From assembly GCA_027605045.1 (NCBI GenBank), contig JAQFWX010000039.1:310001-374000 (forward strand): 64,000 bases of DNA, read 5' to 3'. Shown here piece after piece: positions 53,008-64,000 of the stretch. Made by a program: the position numbers and the translations under genes. The first letter of the stretch is position 1. Every line of letters begins with the position of its first letter. Origin of the DNA: Phallus indusiatus (taxonomy: Eukaryota > Basidiomycota > Agaricomycetes > Phallales > Phallaceae). Under the pieces are notes generated by a model. That model saw only the letters and a program-made list of their open reading frames with translations, did no database searches and was not told the origin of the DNA.

Positions 53008-56000
53008 ATGTCTGGTAACTTCAAATTTTCTTATTCAACTTGCCATTATCTCATCTGATATTTCACTGATAATTTAAAGATATTTGCTTGATTAATCACA
53101 ATCTTCCACTTTTATGGAGAAGAAAACTTTCATTGAAAAGAAATTGCAAGTTCCGAATAATAGTTAAGCACGGCAGCGAGATAAAAACGAGCACCAAACG
53201 ACGTGCTATTCGGAAATATGACCTTGATAACAATTGCGTGTTCTGGAATGAACCTTTGGAGCTGTATGTCAGTGACCATAATCTATTTTGATGTCACCTC
53301 ATTCCACAAATGCAGTATTGATGGACTCACTGAGGACACTCTTTTAATGTTTACCATTGTCCGAACCCACCCATTTACCCCAGACAACACCATTGGGTCG
53401 TGCGAATACCGAGTCACTGACCTACTCAAGATGCAAAACAATTCTGGTTAGTTATTCGACCAAAAACACTGTTGTCGATAATCTCTAACAAACATATGAC
53501 TGTAGGGCCATGCAAATTAGATATCGGTCAAAAATATCAATTAACATTCAGAATCGAAAAATTACCTGCCGTTACGTTAGAAGTTGTGGAAGAAGCGTCA
53601 GCAGGATCAGCAACCCTGCCAAATCTCGAAGTTCCAGCTGAGATTTCCGACCTTATCAGTTCTGCGGTGCAAGTCTACAATGATAATGAGAAGACCTGGA
53701 CATCTTTTATCAATACATTTCAGGGTTTCATGAGAGCTGTGGATGATGTTTCTGAGGTAGATCTGTAACGGGATTAACATTAACATTATCATTCTCAACT
53801 TTTTCCAGATAAGCCTATATGTGAAAGTAGCCTGGAGTATCCTGTCTGTTATTCCCAAAGTAAGAACAACACTCTTTTTATCTTGGACATGACGAACTAT
53901 AAAATCAATTCTGCAAAAGACTATCATCGCAAAAAGAAACCGCGATGACAAAGTTAGACAGTTATGCGAAAAACTGAAGGACATTTACGATTACATTATG
54001 GATGCAAAGCGGCTGCGTGAACTTACAACAACCCAGACCAAGACACTTTCCGCGGTGGTCCGGCAGACCACTGAATGCGCGTACTTTATACAAGCATACA
54101 GTACCGAGCATACAGGTTGTGATTATCTCTTACACTGCCACATAATCGTATTTAATTTTGGAGATTCTAGTCAAAAACTTGGTTAACGGAATTGGCGGAA
54201 GCGTAGATCGCAAAATCCAAGGTTTCAACGATAAACTCGACCGTCTTATGAGTGCTATGAGGGATTTGGTTAATCTTGAAACAAGCATTGTAACACTCCG
54301 TGTGCTTGAGGAAACTAGTCAGCAGAGTATATTTTTATGATCTTTTATGATCTTGTATCATTACCAAACATTCTCGTTTCTAGCTGGTTTGGCTCTGCTC
54401 AACGATATGTATTATAGCGGTGCTCTACCTCTTCCCGGGAAACGGTGCCTGCTGGGAACTCGCCGAACGCTGATCGATGAAGTATTAAAGTTTATCAATG
54501 ACGGCGCATCCCCACAGATCCTTGTTGTGAGTGGACAAGCGGGAGTAGGAAAGACTGCAGTAGCACATACCATCGCTGGGATGTTCAAGGAACAAAATCG
54601 ACTCGGGTCCATGTTCTGTTTCGACAGGGGTTTCCCAAACCGGCGTAAATGTCTTTTTAGCACCATATCCCGTGACTTGGCAGACGGCGATACCTTGTGG
54701 CGAAGAGAGTTATTGAAGATTATTTGTAACACCGCGGTTCGTAAAAATGAGGACCCCGAAACGCAATTCGAGGAACTCATTGTCAAGCCTTCAAAAAATG
54801 TGGACACTATTGGTCCGGTCGTTATTGTTATGGATGCTTTGGATGAAAGTGGAGACCGTAATGAACGCGAAAAAATTCTAGAAATCATCTTCCGCAGATG
54901 GTCGGAGCTTCCGAAGAATTACTGTATCATTCTGACCACCCGACCAGAACAGGACATCGAGGCTCAATGTCGAGAATTTAATATTCCATGTAAACGAATA
55001 GGCGATATTGATGCGGAGGAAACTTTCCGCGATATTCAAGCGTATGTCTCGAAGCGTCTCGAGAAAATATCGCCGAAATTGGACGAGATAACCGGAAATT
55101 GGTGCAATGTACTAGCGAAGCGTGCCGAAGGCCTTTTCCAATGGGCACAGACGGCCTGCCAATTCATTGATCCCACCATTACACGTTCACAACTTATAAA
55201 GAAGAACTGGGAAACTTGCGTGTCAAACTCGTCCTTGTCATTATATGGATTATATCGCCAGATCATCTCGAGCCAGTCAGAATCCCAGGACGCGGAATTT
55301 ATTGAAGAATTTAAGACGATCATAGGTGCGATCATAACTGCACGGGAACCCCTCTCAATAGATGCGCTACAAAATATTATTAAGGACATCGAAGATATTA
55401 GGTCAATACTCACACCCTTTGGTTCTTTCTTTTTTGGCGTCCACGACATGTCTTCTCCCGTGCGACCTGTTCATACCTCCTTATTCGATTTTTTTGTTTC
55501 GAAGAACATCGCCGAAGAAATAAACGAGTACTACATCGACACCTCAAATGAAGGTCTGATGACCCTCGCCTGTCTCAAATCGATGAACCGAACGCTTTGC
55601 TTCAATATCTGTGGCCTCGAGACATCACACCTGCGCAATCAAGACGTCCCCAATTTCAGCTCACGTGTTGAGAAAGCTGTTCCGTCCTATTTGTCATACT
55701 CGTGTCGATTTTGGACCTCCCATCTCCAGTCCTCAATTCATAGCAAGGAACTTGTTCGTGAAATCCGGAAATTGATGGATGACGGGCTGCTATATTATTT
55801 TGAGGCGCTCAGTTTGTTAAACGCAGTTGATCGAGGTTGCGCGGCGATGCAAGAACTAGTACACTGGTGTAAAGTACGTGATTATTTTTTCTATCGCATA
55901 TGATGATTGAACCCGATAGTAGAACGTAGACGACGACTTGGCTGCGGATGCGATGGATGCATGGGAATTCGGATTTGATTTTGGAGACATAATGACAGAG

Positions 56001-58720
56001 AGCACGCCACATCTCTACCTCTCTGCCCTTCCCTTTGTATCTCACAACTCGTTTGTGTCCAAAAAGTACCTCAGAGCGTATCCTGGACTGCTCACGTTCG
56101 ACTGCGATATTGATCAACCGCTCAGTTCTTCACGCCAGGTCGGTATTCTGCGAAGGCAGGCTTCCGCTGGGATCCCCAACAAGCTCGCCTTTTCTCCAAA
56201 AGGCAGATATGTCGCAGCTGGATCTAATCAAGGTGAATTTTGGGTGTGGGACTATATAACAGGGGAGCGAGTTGTGAGCGAGGTTCGCTCAAAAACTGGA
56301 AAAAATGACTATGATCCGCGGGAACTCGGAGTTTGCGACACGGTATTTTCCCCTGACGGAGAATTGGTTTACTGTTGTTTTTATTACGGGGATATCCTGA
56401 TATTGAAAATGGCGACGAAGGAAATCAGCATAGAAAGTATAAAGAGCTATAACGGAATGTGTTGGAATTATGTGTGCAATCTCACATGACTCGTTATATT
56501 TAGTTATACTCTTCCTTTAGGTCTGATTAAGATCAGTACTGATATTAGATATCCCGCATAGTAGTTTCCTTATGCACGGACCATATCAGATAGTATATAG
56601 TATTCAACCTGTAATTATACTTCTCCTCATCAGGTTATACTACAGTACGCCTCCTATCTAGAGATCTCTGAGTCGTTACACTACTACTCAGACATTAAGT
56701 CTTCATAGACTCGTCGAAGTATAAGCTGACTTCTAACAGAATGACCTGTGCCAATTGTAATTTTTGCACCATCTCTTCGGACGGGTGCTTTATCGCCTGG
56801 TGCACGGCGGAAGGGGGTGCACTCATACTTGATCGGAAGACCCATCGAACTGTTAAGCACTTCGCTGACGGGCTTTACACTTCGGTCTCACTTTCGCCCA
56901 ACGGAGAATGGGTTGCCCTTTATCGCCACTTTGAGCAAAACTTGTCCATATGGAATACTCGGAAACAGACAGAAGATGTCGTGTGCCACTGGCACGATGC
57001 TTGGTGGGGTCTGGCACTTACTGACGTTTACATTGCCTTTCAAAATGATGCCTCAATAGAGATCTGGGAGCTACGGACGAACGTTAAAATCACCGAAATT
57101 CAACATGAAACGAATATTGGGTGCTTACATCTTTCTCCCGATAATCAATATATCCTTTTTACCTCAGATGAGACGTACTCAATTTGGAGTGTGCCTACAG
57201 GAGAACTAATCAGTCGATCCTACGTAGACGAATTCACTTGCTGTCTGGGATTCTCGCATGATTCCAGATCGATTGCATTACGCACATTCGATGGTACGAT
57301 AGACGTTCGACAATGGGACAGGTTTATAGAGCTAGACCATCCGAATGGTGAGGAAATTAGCAGAGTGGACGAATTTTGGCTACGGGGTAAATATCTCATT
57401 CTCCGATATACGACGATCCTTTATGAACTTCACCTTCAAATCTCGGATAATACGACAAGGAACACGGTCGTTCTTGACGTCAAACTTGATTCCGAATCTG
57501 TCAGTGTTTTCCCTGACGAGGAAAACGTGCGTGTGGGATACATTACCAGGTACGGTCTTTGTCTCTGGGACGCAAAAGAAGGCGAGATCGTTATAGATGG
57601 GCCGCACGTCTTGACCACCACACTCTTGTGTATGGACAATTATCTTATTACTGTCAATCGTGGGACCATTACACTATGGGATAGTTGTACCCGCACATTG
57701 ATTCGTGATCCGATCTACTTCCCATATATTGTAGAGTACCTTCTCCCCGTCCGAGGTTGTCGCTTCGCTATTGTTTATGGTTCTAGAGCGGAAATCTGGG
57801 AATGTAAATCGGGTGGCAGACTAGTGCTCGCGTTCAGAGCAAAACTCTCCAGTTCCCCGGTTACATTTTCTGCGAACGAGAAGCATATTATATACATATC
57901 AAGGGATGGCGTCGATACATTGGATCCAACGGGGGCAAGAGTAAGCTCGATTGCATTCTCATCCCATGACCCTGAAATCCGACTATCACTCGATAGGAGG
58001 TATCTGTCGTGGATTGATAATGGCGAAATAAAACTCTTTGACGTGGACACCGAAACAATGCTCACGGGCCCTTCGTTGAATCAAGAAATCGAGAGGTTGT
58101 GGTTCTCCGATGATTCGAATCGCCTCATAATATTGTCTCGGGATACCTCGAAGGACACCGGTTTTTTAGATATCTGGGACATACAATCGAAAGACGCGGT
58201 TATGAAGACAATCCGGTACCCAAAGTTCAGCCCGGGGAAGAATGGAACTTTAGCTTTGAACAACCAGTGTATGGTAGATTTAGTCCATTGCTCTTCGCAA
58301 TGTTCGGTCTGGGACTTGAAGACCTATGAGATAATGTCGCGTTTGTATTACAGTGCTCCTCCACCAGCGGCAGCCGATGCTTCCGACAGTGACGACGGGT
58401 GAGTGATATCACTCAGTATATTCAACTTGTATGGCTTGCTTACAAAATCACTCAGAACACTGTTATCTCACAAGGCGGAGATATTGGATTATGCTTTAAT
58501 GGCCTGGAAGAAAGCCTCACTCCCCGCTGTTGCTGAAATGAATAATGGATGGGTTTTGAGTTCGCAAGGCGAGCTTTTGTTTTGGGTTCCAGAAGACAGA
58601 AGAGAGCGGTTTTGGTATCCATGCACGATGCATATGCCACATCGTAACATTACAAAGTTAGATTTTGAATATTTCGTGCACGGTTCCACTTGGACGAAAT
58701 GTAGATACAAAGATGAGTAG
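53008..58720 (+). CDS. C2-like / NACHT / WD40-like STAND protein (fungal NLR-like), split by a solo LTR
   Basis: Eleven exons join in frame to 1,641 residues if the solo LTR is spliced: 53008-53014, 53080-53263, 53316-53446, 53506-53756, 53809-53859, 53920-54115, 54171-54326, 54384-55873, 55923-56458, 56740-58398, 58456-58720. The N-terminal 110 residues look like a C2-type fold (WNEPLEL, FTPDNTIGSCEYRVTDLL). A helical region follows (AWSILSVIPK, MRDLVNLETSI). The NACHT NTPase has Walker A GQAGVGKTAVAHTIAG (about 54535), Walker B VVIVMDALDES (about 54820) and the sensor ILTTRPEQD. From about 56150 on, WD40-like blades repeat (KLAFSPKGRYVAAGSNQGEF, CLHLSPDNQYILFTSDE, CLGFSHDSRSIALRTFDG). Family members act as signal sensors in non-self recognition and cell death. 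Without LTR removal the protein stops at 56489. Confidence 0.82.
56460..56738 (+). mobile_element. Solo LTR of a retrotransposon (279 bp)
   Basis: The element starts TGTTGGAATTATG and ends CTTCTAACA, i.e. the TG...CA and TGTT...AACA ends of LTR retrotransposons. It is flanked by a perfect 5-base target duplication GAATG (56455-56459 and 56739-56743). No internal retroviral genes or second LTR are present, so it is a solo LTR left by recombination. It lies inside the coding region of the NACHT gene. The length and TGTT start suit Ty1/copia elements of basidiomycetes, but the family cannot be fixed from the LTR alone. Confidence 0.92.
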
Positions 58721-58924
58721 GGTTTACAAGGCTAATTCAACGAAATTCTCCTAGCTAGCACACTTGGTTCGGTTTTAAACAGACGAGTATCATTGATTGT
58801 ACACCAGACTATAGTTCTAATAATTGTTATGAATGGTAGTCTATCTTCACAGTTCTGTGCGAGCGAAGGTTTCCAGTTGAAAATTTGAAGACAATTAAAT
58901 AAATATCATTCTATTGGTATCGGG

Positions 58925-59640
58925 ATGCTTGAATTATTTCAAGTCGCATCAGTAGAAAATGTCGTTCATCCGCCCTCCTTTTTAGGCCTTCTTCGCCTTC
59001 CTCAAGCCAACTTCCGGATCTATGTACGTGTCTACTGCGCTAGATTCGGACGATCCATGCCGAGTTTGAGAAGCCCAGGAAATGAAACATTAGTTGTCGA
59101 TAATGTAGAAACAGTGGAGGGTTTAGTAAGCGGGAAGAAGGTCTAAAGGATGATGTGAGTTCATGTCTTTCGGAGACAGTAGAACTGGTTTTGTCTGATG
59201 ATACAACTGACAGTTGATAGAAGCGAAAGAGCGACGCGAAACCCACGTGCAGATGCTTTATGTCGAGCTGGAGAAACTATGGCATCATTCCGAGCATGCT
59301 TTACCATACTTTACACGATACGCAAGCATTCGCCGATAGCCATCGTGATTCGACCAAGCCCACGTTCAAGCGGTAAGAAAGTTGCTCCAATATAACATGT
59401 TCCTGACTGAACAAGATCCGTCTTGTTTGTGTAGCTAACGTCAACCAAAGCGTGTGAAGGTAATCGTTGCAATTCTTGAAGCTTGAGGGGAAGTTCAATG
59501 GTGTGTGAAGAAGACTGGAACGTTTGAGTCATTGGCAGATGGTAGCTTCCCTGTTCTATGTTGTACCCGGGATCATTACCGTCCCCACGCGGGACTGGCC
59601 TACACAACCCGGCGGGTTGGTGACTAGCCCCTTTCACAAT
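58925..59640 (+). pseudogene. Decayed partial copy of the Ase1 gene
   Basis: Pieces of the Ase1 protein (true gene at 974-3656) are readable on the plus strand in shifting frames. Near 59080-59155: SPGNETLVVDNVETVEGLV then EGLKDDV, against PGNEQFGVENVEPVVGLI and EGLKDDV in Ase1. Near 59220-59280: RRETHVQMLYVELEKLWHH against RREAHIQTLYDELEHLWNR. Near 59325-59420: AFADSHRDST then VRKLLQYNMFLTEQD. Near 59568-59620 the C-terminal PGSVPPRGT region (CCACGCGGGACT) is recognisable. The part between the rod and the C-terminus is missing. Many stops and slips make this clearly dead. Confidence 0.8.
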
Positions 59641-60382
59641 AAAACAGTCTTTCAATTTGTCTGGCTTTCGAGTTCACGCATCCTGTTGAGTCATGTAGAT
59701 TCGTCACAGACGAAAAATGTTTTCTTCTAGATACATATAATGTAACTGTAGTCATTGTTTGGTGTATTACGGTAAAAGAATCATGTCCAAGGGCGAAAAA
59801 GTAAAAAGTTATAGCCCTTTAGAGATGGCCGCAAAAGTTGACTGCAATGTGTCTGGCTCTGCACAACGCAAGCGTAGGATCAGGCGAGGATAGCGGGTGA
59901 AAAAAAAGAGGGATAATAATAAACGAATGACGAGGAAAAAGGAACGCAGAGATACCTTGGTAAAGCTACGTACATACCGAGGAAAGGAAAAAAAGTCTTG
60001 GGGAATGATAAACAAAAAAACTTTGTCCACTTCATGAAAAATGTTATAAAAAGAGAGAGAAAGGAGGAAAAGTGAATGGTCCGTTCTTGAGTGGGTGGGC
60101 GGTGGGCGATGGGTGATAAGCCTAGGGAGGGAGCTGACGGTTAATGCAAGATGGCGGCGTGTTCTTGGAATCGTGCCAATCGAGAAGGCCATGTGTATGC
60201 AGGAGGTGAAGATCATAGAGAATGAGATGGGGTGGTTATTGTTGCCGATGAAAGAGGAAGGGGAGGTACCGAACTAAGGAGAAACAATATCGTAATCCGA
60301 ATAAACAAGGGAAAGCATTTTTCATATGCAAAATAAAAAAAAATAAGAGTCCCATAGTATACTTCGTTTTATTTTCTTCTCT
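59641..60382. other. Intergenic region between Ase1 relic and copper radical oxidase
   Basis: Purine-rich on the plus strand (59900-60070). No gene, repeat array or RNA is recognised. It must contain the 3' untranslated region of the copper radical oxidase. Confidence 0.4.
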
Positions 60383-62941
60383 CTAAAACCTGCGCTGTGG
60401 TATATATCCTTGCGACGCCTGATATCCTCCTCTTGAAGATGGGGAAGGGTAGTCGCTATACGCAGTATGATCGTTACCCCCTCCAGCGACTAAATCGGTA
60501 TGACTTTCGCTTGGTGCATGTAAATCCGCGGTACTATACTGTTGCAATGGTATGAACGGCTGTTGACGGTTTCCACCTCCGTACTGCATCTCGTTAGGCT
60601 GGTATCCATCATTGCTCGCCTGGCTCGGCCGTGTTTTGTAGGCATCAGCCATACCGACACCAGCAACAGCACCAGCATCGTATTCGTCAACATCACCTTG
60701 TGTAGGACTCCTCGCATCTCTGTAAGCCCTTCCCAACGACGCACTGCGGTGAATTCCACCCATGATAGTAGTTCTTGCTGCGATAGCACGACGTCTTCTC
60801 GCGACGATCACAGACGTGAAGATACCTACGGCTATTAAGGCAGCAACTCCACCAACGGCGATGGCAACGATGGAACCAGTGCTGAGCGAACTTGACGACT
60901 TGGAGGCGTCCGATGTCGGCTTCCCGTTGCCTGAATTGGGGTTAGCATTGCCCGTAACTGAAGACGCCGCGAGTTGGGAAGGCGGTAAGACGGTAGCGGC
61001 GAGGAGTGGTTGAGTTCCAATTTGACCATTTCCGAGGATGAGTATTTTACCCATAGATGGAACGCCGTAGGTGACGACGAACAGCAAGACAGGACCAGGT
61101 GTGAACAAGCCAGCGTTGGGAGGCGGTTGTGCAACATGAAGGGTGATATTACCGTTGTCATTAACAGTAAAGGTATTATTCAATTGCAGCGCACGCTGAC
61201 CCATGTTGAGACCGTGCGTTGTCCATCCCGGACGAATGATAACAACCGTAGTATTCTGAGCGGCATCATTCCCAGTTCCGTTATACGAGTTGGAATCGAT
61301 GACGAGGTCGAAACTGTTCCCACCGTAGGTCAAGGTAGACGGCATGCCGCTCACGACCGGTCGTTGTTTTCCCCAGTAGGGAGGATAGAACTTTTCCAAA
61401 CGGTACTCCGTGGGAAAGACTGTCGTCAAATTTGTGTCAATGTTGGGGTTACTACCACCGATTAAGACTGAGCCGTCGGCCATTAGAAGCGCACTGGAGT
61501 GGTATAGACGTGGAATAGTTGATGCGGAAAGATTCTCTTGCGACCATCGTTGACCCGGCGGTTTAGTTGGATTGTAGATAGCAGGCAAGAGTACCGGATC
61601 GGACGCAAGAGATTCACCAAATGGCATCAATGCCTCAGTGGGTGTTTGACCTGTTTGTTGAGCATACCCAGCTGTGCCGTTGGCACCTCCGTTAACCATA
61701 AGCAAGGTAAAGTCAGGAAGAATGATAAATTGCCCCATAGTTCTACCTTGCGGCATATCGTCGTCCTGAACGTATGCTGGAGCAGAACCATCTTGAGGTT
61801 CTGGAGTAATTAATTGACAGTCTTTGGAAGCAGGGAACTCCCAGGTGTTCACTGCAGGGAAGCCGTAGTCTCCGTAGGCATCTGCGGGCATGTCCTGACC
61901 ACCGCAAAACAGGATGGTGGGCTCGTAATTGTTAGCAAGAGTCAAGGGGAGCATCGCTGCGCCACCAGAGGCTGGATAAACACGAACAACGCCATTGGGC
62001 ATGGGGGGAAGAGGAATTTCAACGTTGGCCGTATAATTGAACAGAACTTAAACGGCGATAATGGTACAAGTCAGATATTGCGGGAAAGGAGGTGTAAAGG
62101 ACGTACTAGTTGAAAGGTTTGCCTGAGCGAAGACCAGGCCTGACGGCATTGTGAACAATAGAGCGTAAGCGTTCAAACCACTAGTTTCCGTCATGAAGGC
62201 CATGTTCTGTTCTGGTCCTCGGGTCGGCCAGAATCCGAAAGTTGGGTTAGCACCACCACCTTCGAATGTTGGGTCTACATTTGGAAAGTTACGATTGACA
62301 TAACCTCCACCAGTGTAACCACCCGTCAAGATAACAGAACCATCGGGAAGGGACTCAGCACCTGGGTACCAACGCTTGGAAGGAATCGATAATTGCGTGG
62401 AGTTGTCAAAAAATTGACATGTAGCTTGATCAATATCGCATGGACTGAAAACTCTGACACCTCGGGAACCGTCAAAGTCACCGTACACAGGATTAGGGTT
62501 CGTTCCGTCGTTGTTTCCGCCTACCCCGACAGCGCCGTTACCACCAAAGACAAAGTAAGAACCATTAGGGGCGTGCATTCCAGCAGCGCAGAAAGTATTG
62601 CTCTGCACGTCTAAGACAGTATCCGTGTTAGTTTTGAGGTCGAAGGCGGATACCCAAGCAGGATGTCCATTTATCTGAGCAGCGTTTCCCTCTACCTTAT
62701 CGAGGAGAATAACGGTGTCTTCGGTGGATAATTGCATCTACATTGGAAGTAACAAAACAGTTTAAGGTCTAATTTAGAACCGACGGTCTCAAAAAAATAG
62801 AAATAGAAACTTTTTTCTAACCATCATAGCGCTGACTTTGCCTTTACCAATTATTTGAAAGGTTCCCGGCTGTTGTGCCCGACATGAGATGACCAAAAGA
62901 GTGAAAAGAAGCCATAATCTGCAAAGGTGAGGGTGTGTCAT
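60383..62941 (-). CDS. Copper radical oxidase (glyoxal/galactose oxidase family), membrane-anchored
   Basis: Extracellular oxidase that converts aldehydes or alcohols to acids or aldehydes with release of hydrogen peroxide. Exon 1 starts at 62941 with a signal peptide (MTHPHLCRLWLLFTLLVISC). A GTTAG donor after SAMM joins MQLSTEDTVILLDK. Expected copper and radical residues are in place: the cross-linked Cys in SNTFCAAGMHAPNGS (about 62615-62570), its Tyr partner in KRWYPGAESLPDGSVILTGG (about 62370-62315), the Tyr-His pair in TIPRLYHSSALL (about 61515-61480), and the second His in GWTTHGLNMGQR (about 61235-61200). After the Ser-rich linker (60950-60890) a single transmembrane helix (GSIVAIAVGGVAALIAVGIF) and RRRR are followed by a long cytosolic Gly/Gln/Tyr-rich tail ending QGYIPQRRF. 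About three exons. Confidence 0.9.
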
Positions 62942-64000
62942 GAGAAAGTGGGGAAACCTTTTGCAATATACGTGGAGAGGAAGTGAATGAGGTGGTATGA
63001 GATGAAGAGAAAAAAAAAGCGCAACGCGAGCAAAGGGAGTCGTTTGTTGAGCCGAGGGTGTACCCCGGACACAGGAGTGGTGCCGATGCCGCGGTTCGGA
63101 TTTATTCGGCACCCGATGCCTGATGACAAGGCAATGAACGATGAGTGAGTTTCATTTTTTATTGCTGCTAAAGAAGGCGACAAAACTCGAATGAAAATTA
63201 ATGACCACTTTTTCAATGAAAGGTGAACGAGTAAGACTGCTTGCAAGAATGCGGATGCACAAAGGACGAACAATCAACAAACACACAGTTTCAGAGCCGA
63301 ACGTCTTCGAAACAAACGATTATACAACGATTCTATTTTTATATCCGCGCCATGTTCGGAGATCCTTCCCAATACGAAACTTTTGTGTTTTGCTCTTGCA
63401 GAGAGTATTTAAAGATTGTTATTCAAGAGTAAAATGATTCAATATCTCAGTTGAACATAGTAAATACAATCAAATAAATTCGATCTTCCTTTGAGTGCAG
63501 CGACGCGCGCTTGTGAATTCAACTTGATTTCAACAAAGTTTCAGATCGTGTGTTCACTATTAATACGAAACAGTGATATTTATTATTGGAACAGCTAAAA
63601 ATACTTTTCAAACAATTCAGCCTCTTTTATCCAAGTTTCTCTGCCGCAATGCACGATGCTTCCTGATGCTCTCCACTCCAAAAAAGTTCCGGTGTTCGAG
63701 GGTCTTTCTGAGCCCCAAACGGTGCCTGACGTTGGTTGCTACGTGCTGCTACGTATGTATTACGCTACAAATGATATCACGTTCCTCAATATTCAGGTTT
63801 ATCACAAAAATCAAGACATGATCAAAACTGATATACCATGCTAAAAACTTTTGTGCAACTGTCAGAAATGTCAAGCTTAAGTTTAAGCAACGGCTCGCGC
63901 GCAGTTTTTGATCGTCTGAACTTTTCACCATCAAAAAAGCGTGTGATCTTCTGGCGAATTGCTATGAGAAACAAAAAAACTATTATTCTGCGTCACAGAA
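62942..64000. other. Terminal region, no gene recognised
   Basis: The first part holds the promoter of the copper radical oxidase. An open frame on + at 63656-63844 (containing VPDVGCYVLLRMYYATNDIT) looks somewhat protein-like but matches nothing I know and has no clear upstream exon. It could be the first exon of a gene leaving the window. Confidence 0.35.

Noticed and set aside
56490..56740. Reading the NACHT gene as two separate genes (53008-56489 and 56741-58720)
   Set aside because: The break coincides exactly with a solo LTR with a perfect target duplication, and the protein resumes in the same WD40-like repeat in frame after its removal.

Overview
The window looks like nuclear DNA of a filamentous basidiomycete, probably an Agaricomycete. 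Genes carry many short GT-AG introns of about 45-70 nt with CTRAY-like branch sites. The gene set is fungal: Elongin C, Ase1, an ISWI remodeller, calcineurin A, a copper radical oxidase, GH20 and GH43 enzymes, a NACHT/WD40-type STAND protein and a Crinkler-like protein. The species cannot be named from the sequence alone.

Layout. 120-3656 holds Elongin C (+) and the microtubule bundler Ase1 (-). 4024-24180 is an array of F-box-like genes of one family: six intact-looking copies, two full-length pseudogenes and three truncated relics. It is built from a repeated two-gene unit (A followed by B), with three units on + and three inverted units on -. On the minus side each A gene is kept while its B partner is only a stub. 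A copy of the 3' end of the neighbouring ISWI gene is trapped inside the array, which shows that duplication crossed the ISWI border. 24387-29134 is the ISWI ATPase (-). 30790-33769 is calcineurin A (+). 34495-35541 encodes a secreted protein whose exons are repeats of one another (-).

37523-46640 is a carbohydrate-enzyme block, GH20 (-) and GH43 (-). They are separated by a Crinkler-like P-loop gene (+) that sits between two copies of the GH20/GH43 intergenic region, one of which carries a deleted GH43 relic. 47194-49618 holds a basic-secretory-protein metallopeptidase (-) and a Sulfotransfer_4-type P-loop protein (-). 50271-52507 is an MFS transporter (+). 53008-58720 is a C2-like/helical/NACHT/WD40-like gene (+) with a solo LTR inside its WD40 coding region. 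The LTR plus its target-site duplication forms a GT-AG unit whose removal restores the frame. 58925-59640 is a decayed partial copy of the Ase1 gene. 60383-62941 is a membrane-anchored copper radical oxidase (-).

How it fits together. Conserved housekeeping genes alternate with fast-changing accessory genes (F-box array, Crinkler-like, NACHT/WD40, secreted repeat protein). F-box proteins normally choose substrates for SCF ubiquitin ligases, and STAND proteins normally sense non-self, so the accessory part resembles a locus shaped by recognition or conflict. That reading is inference. Intron positions were checked by hand for frame closure in Elongin C, the F-box genes, the secreted repeat gene, the Crinkler-like gene and the NACHT gene. 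Boundaries of the other genes are outer limits with internal exons only approximately placed.
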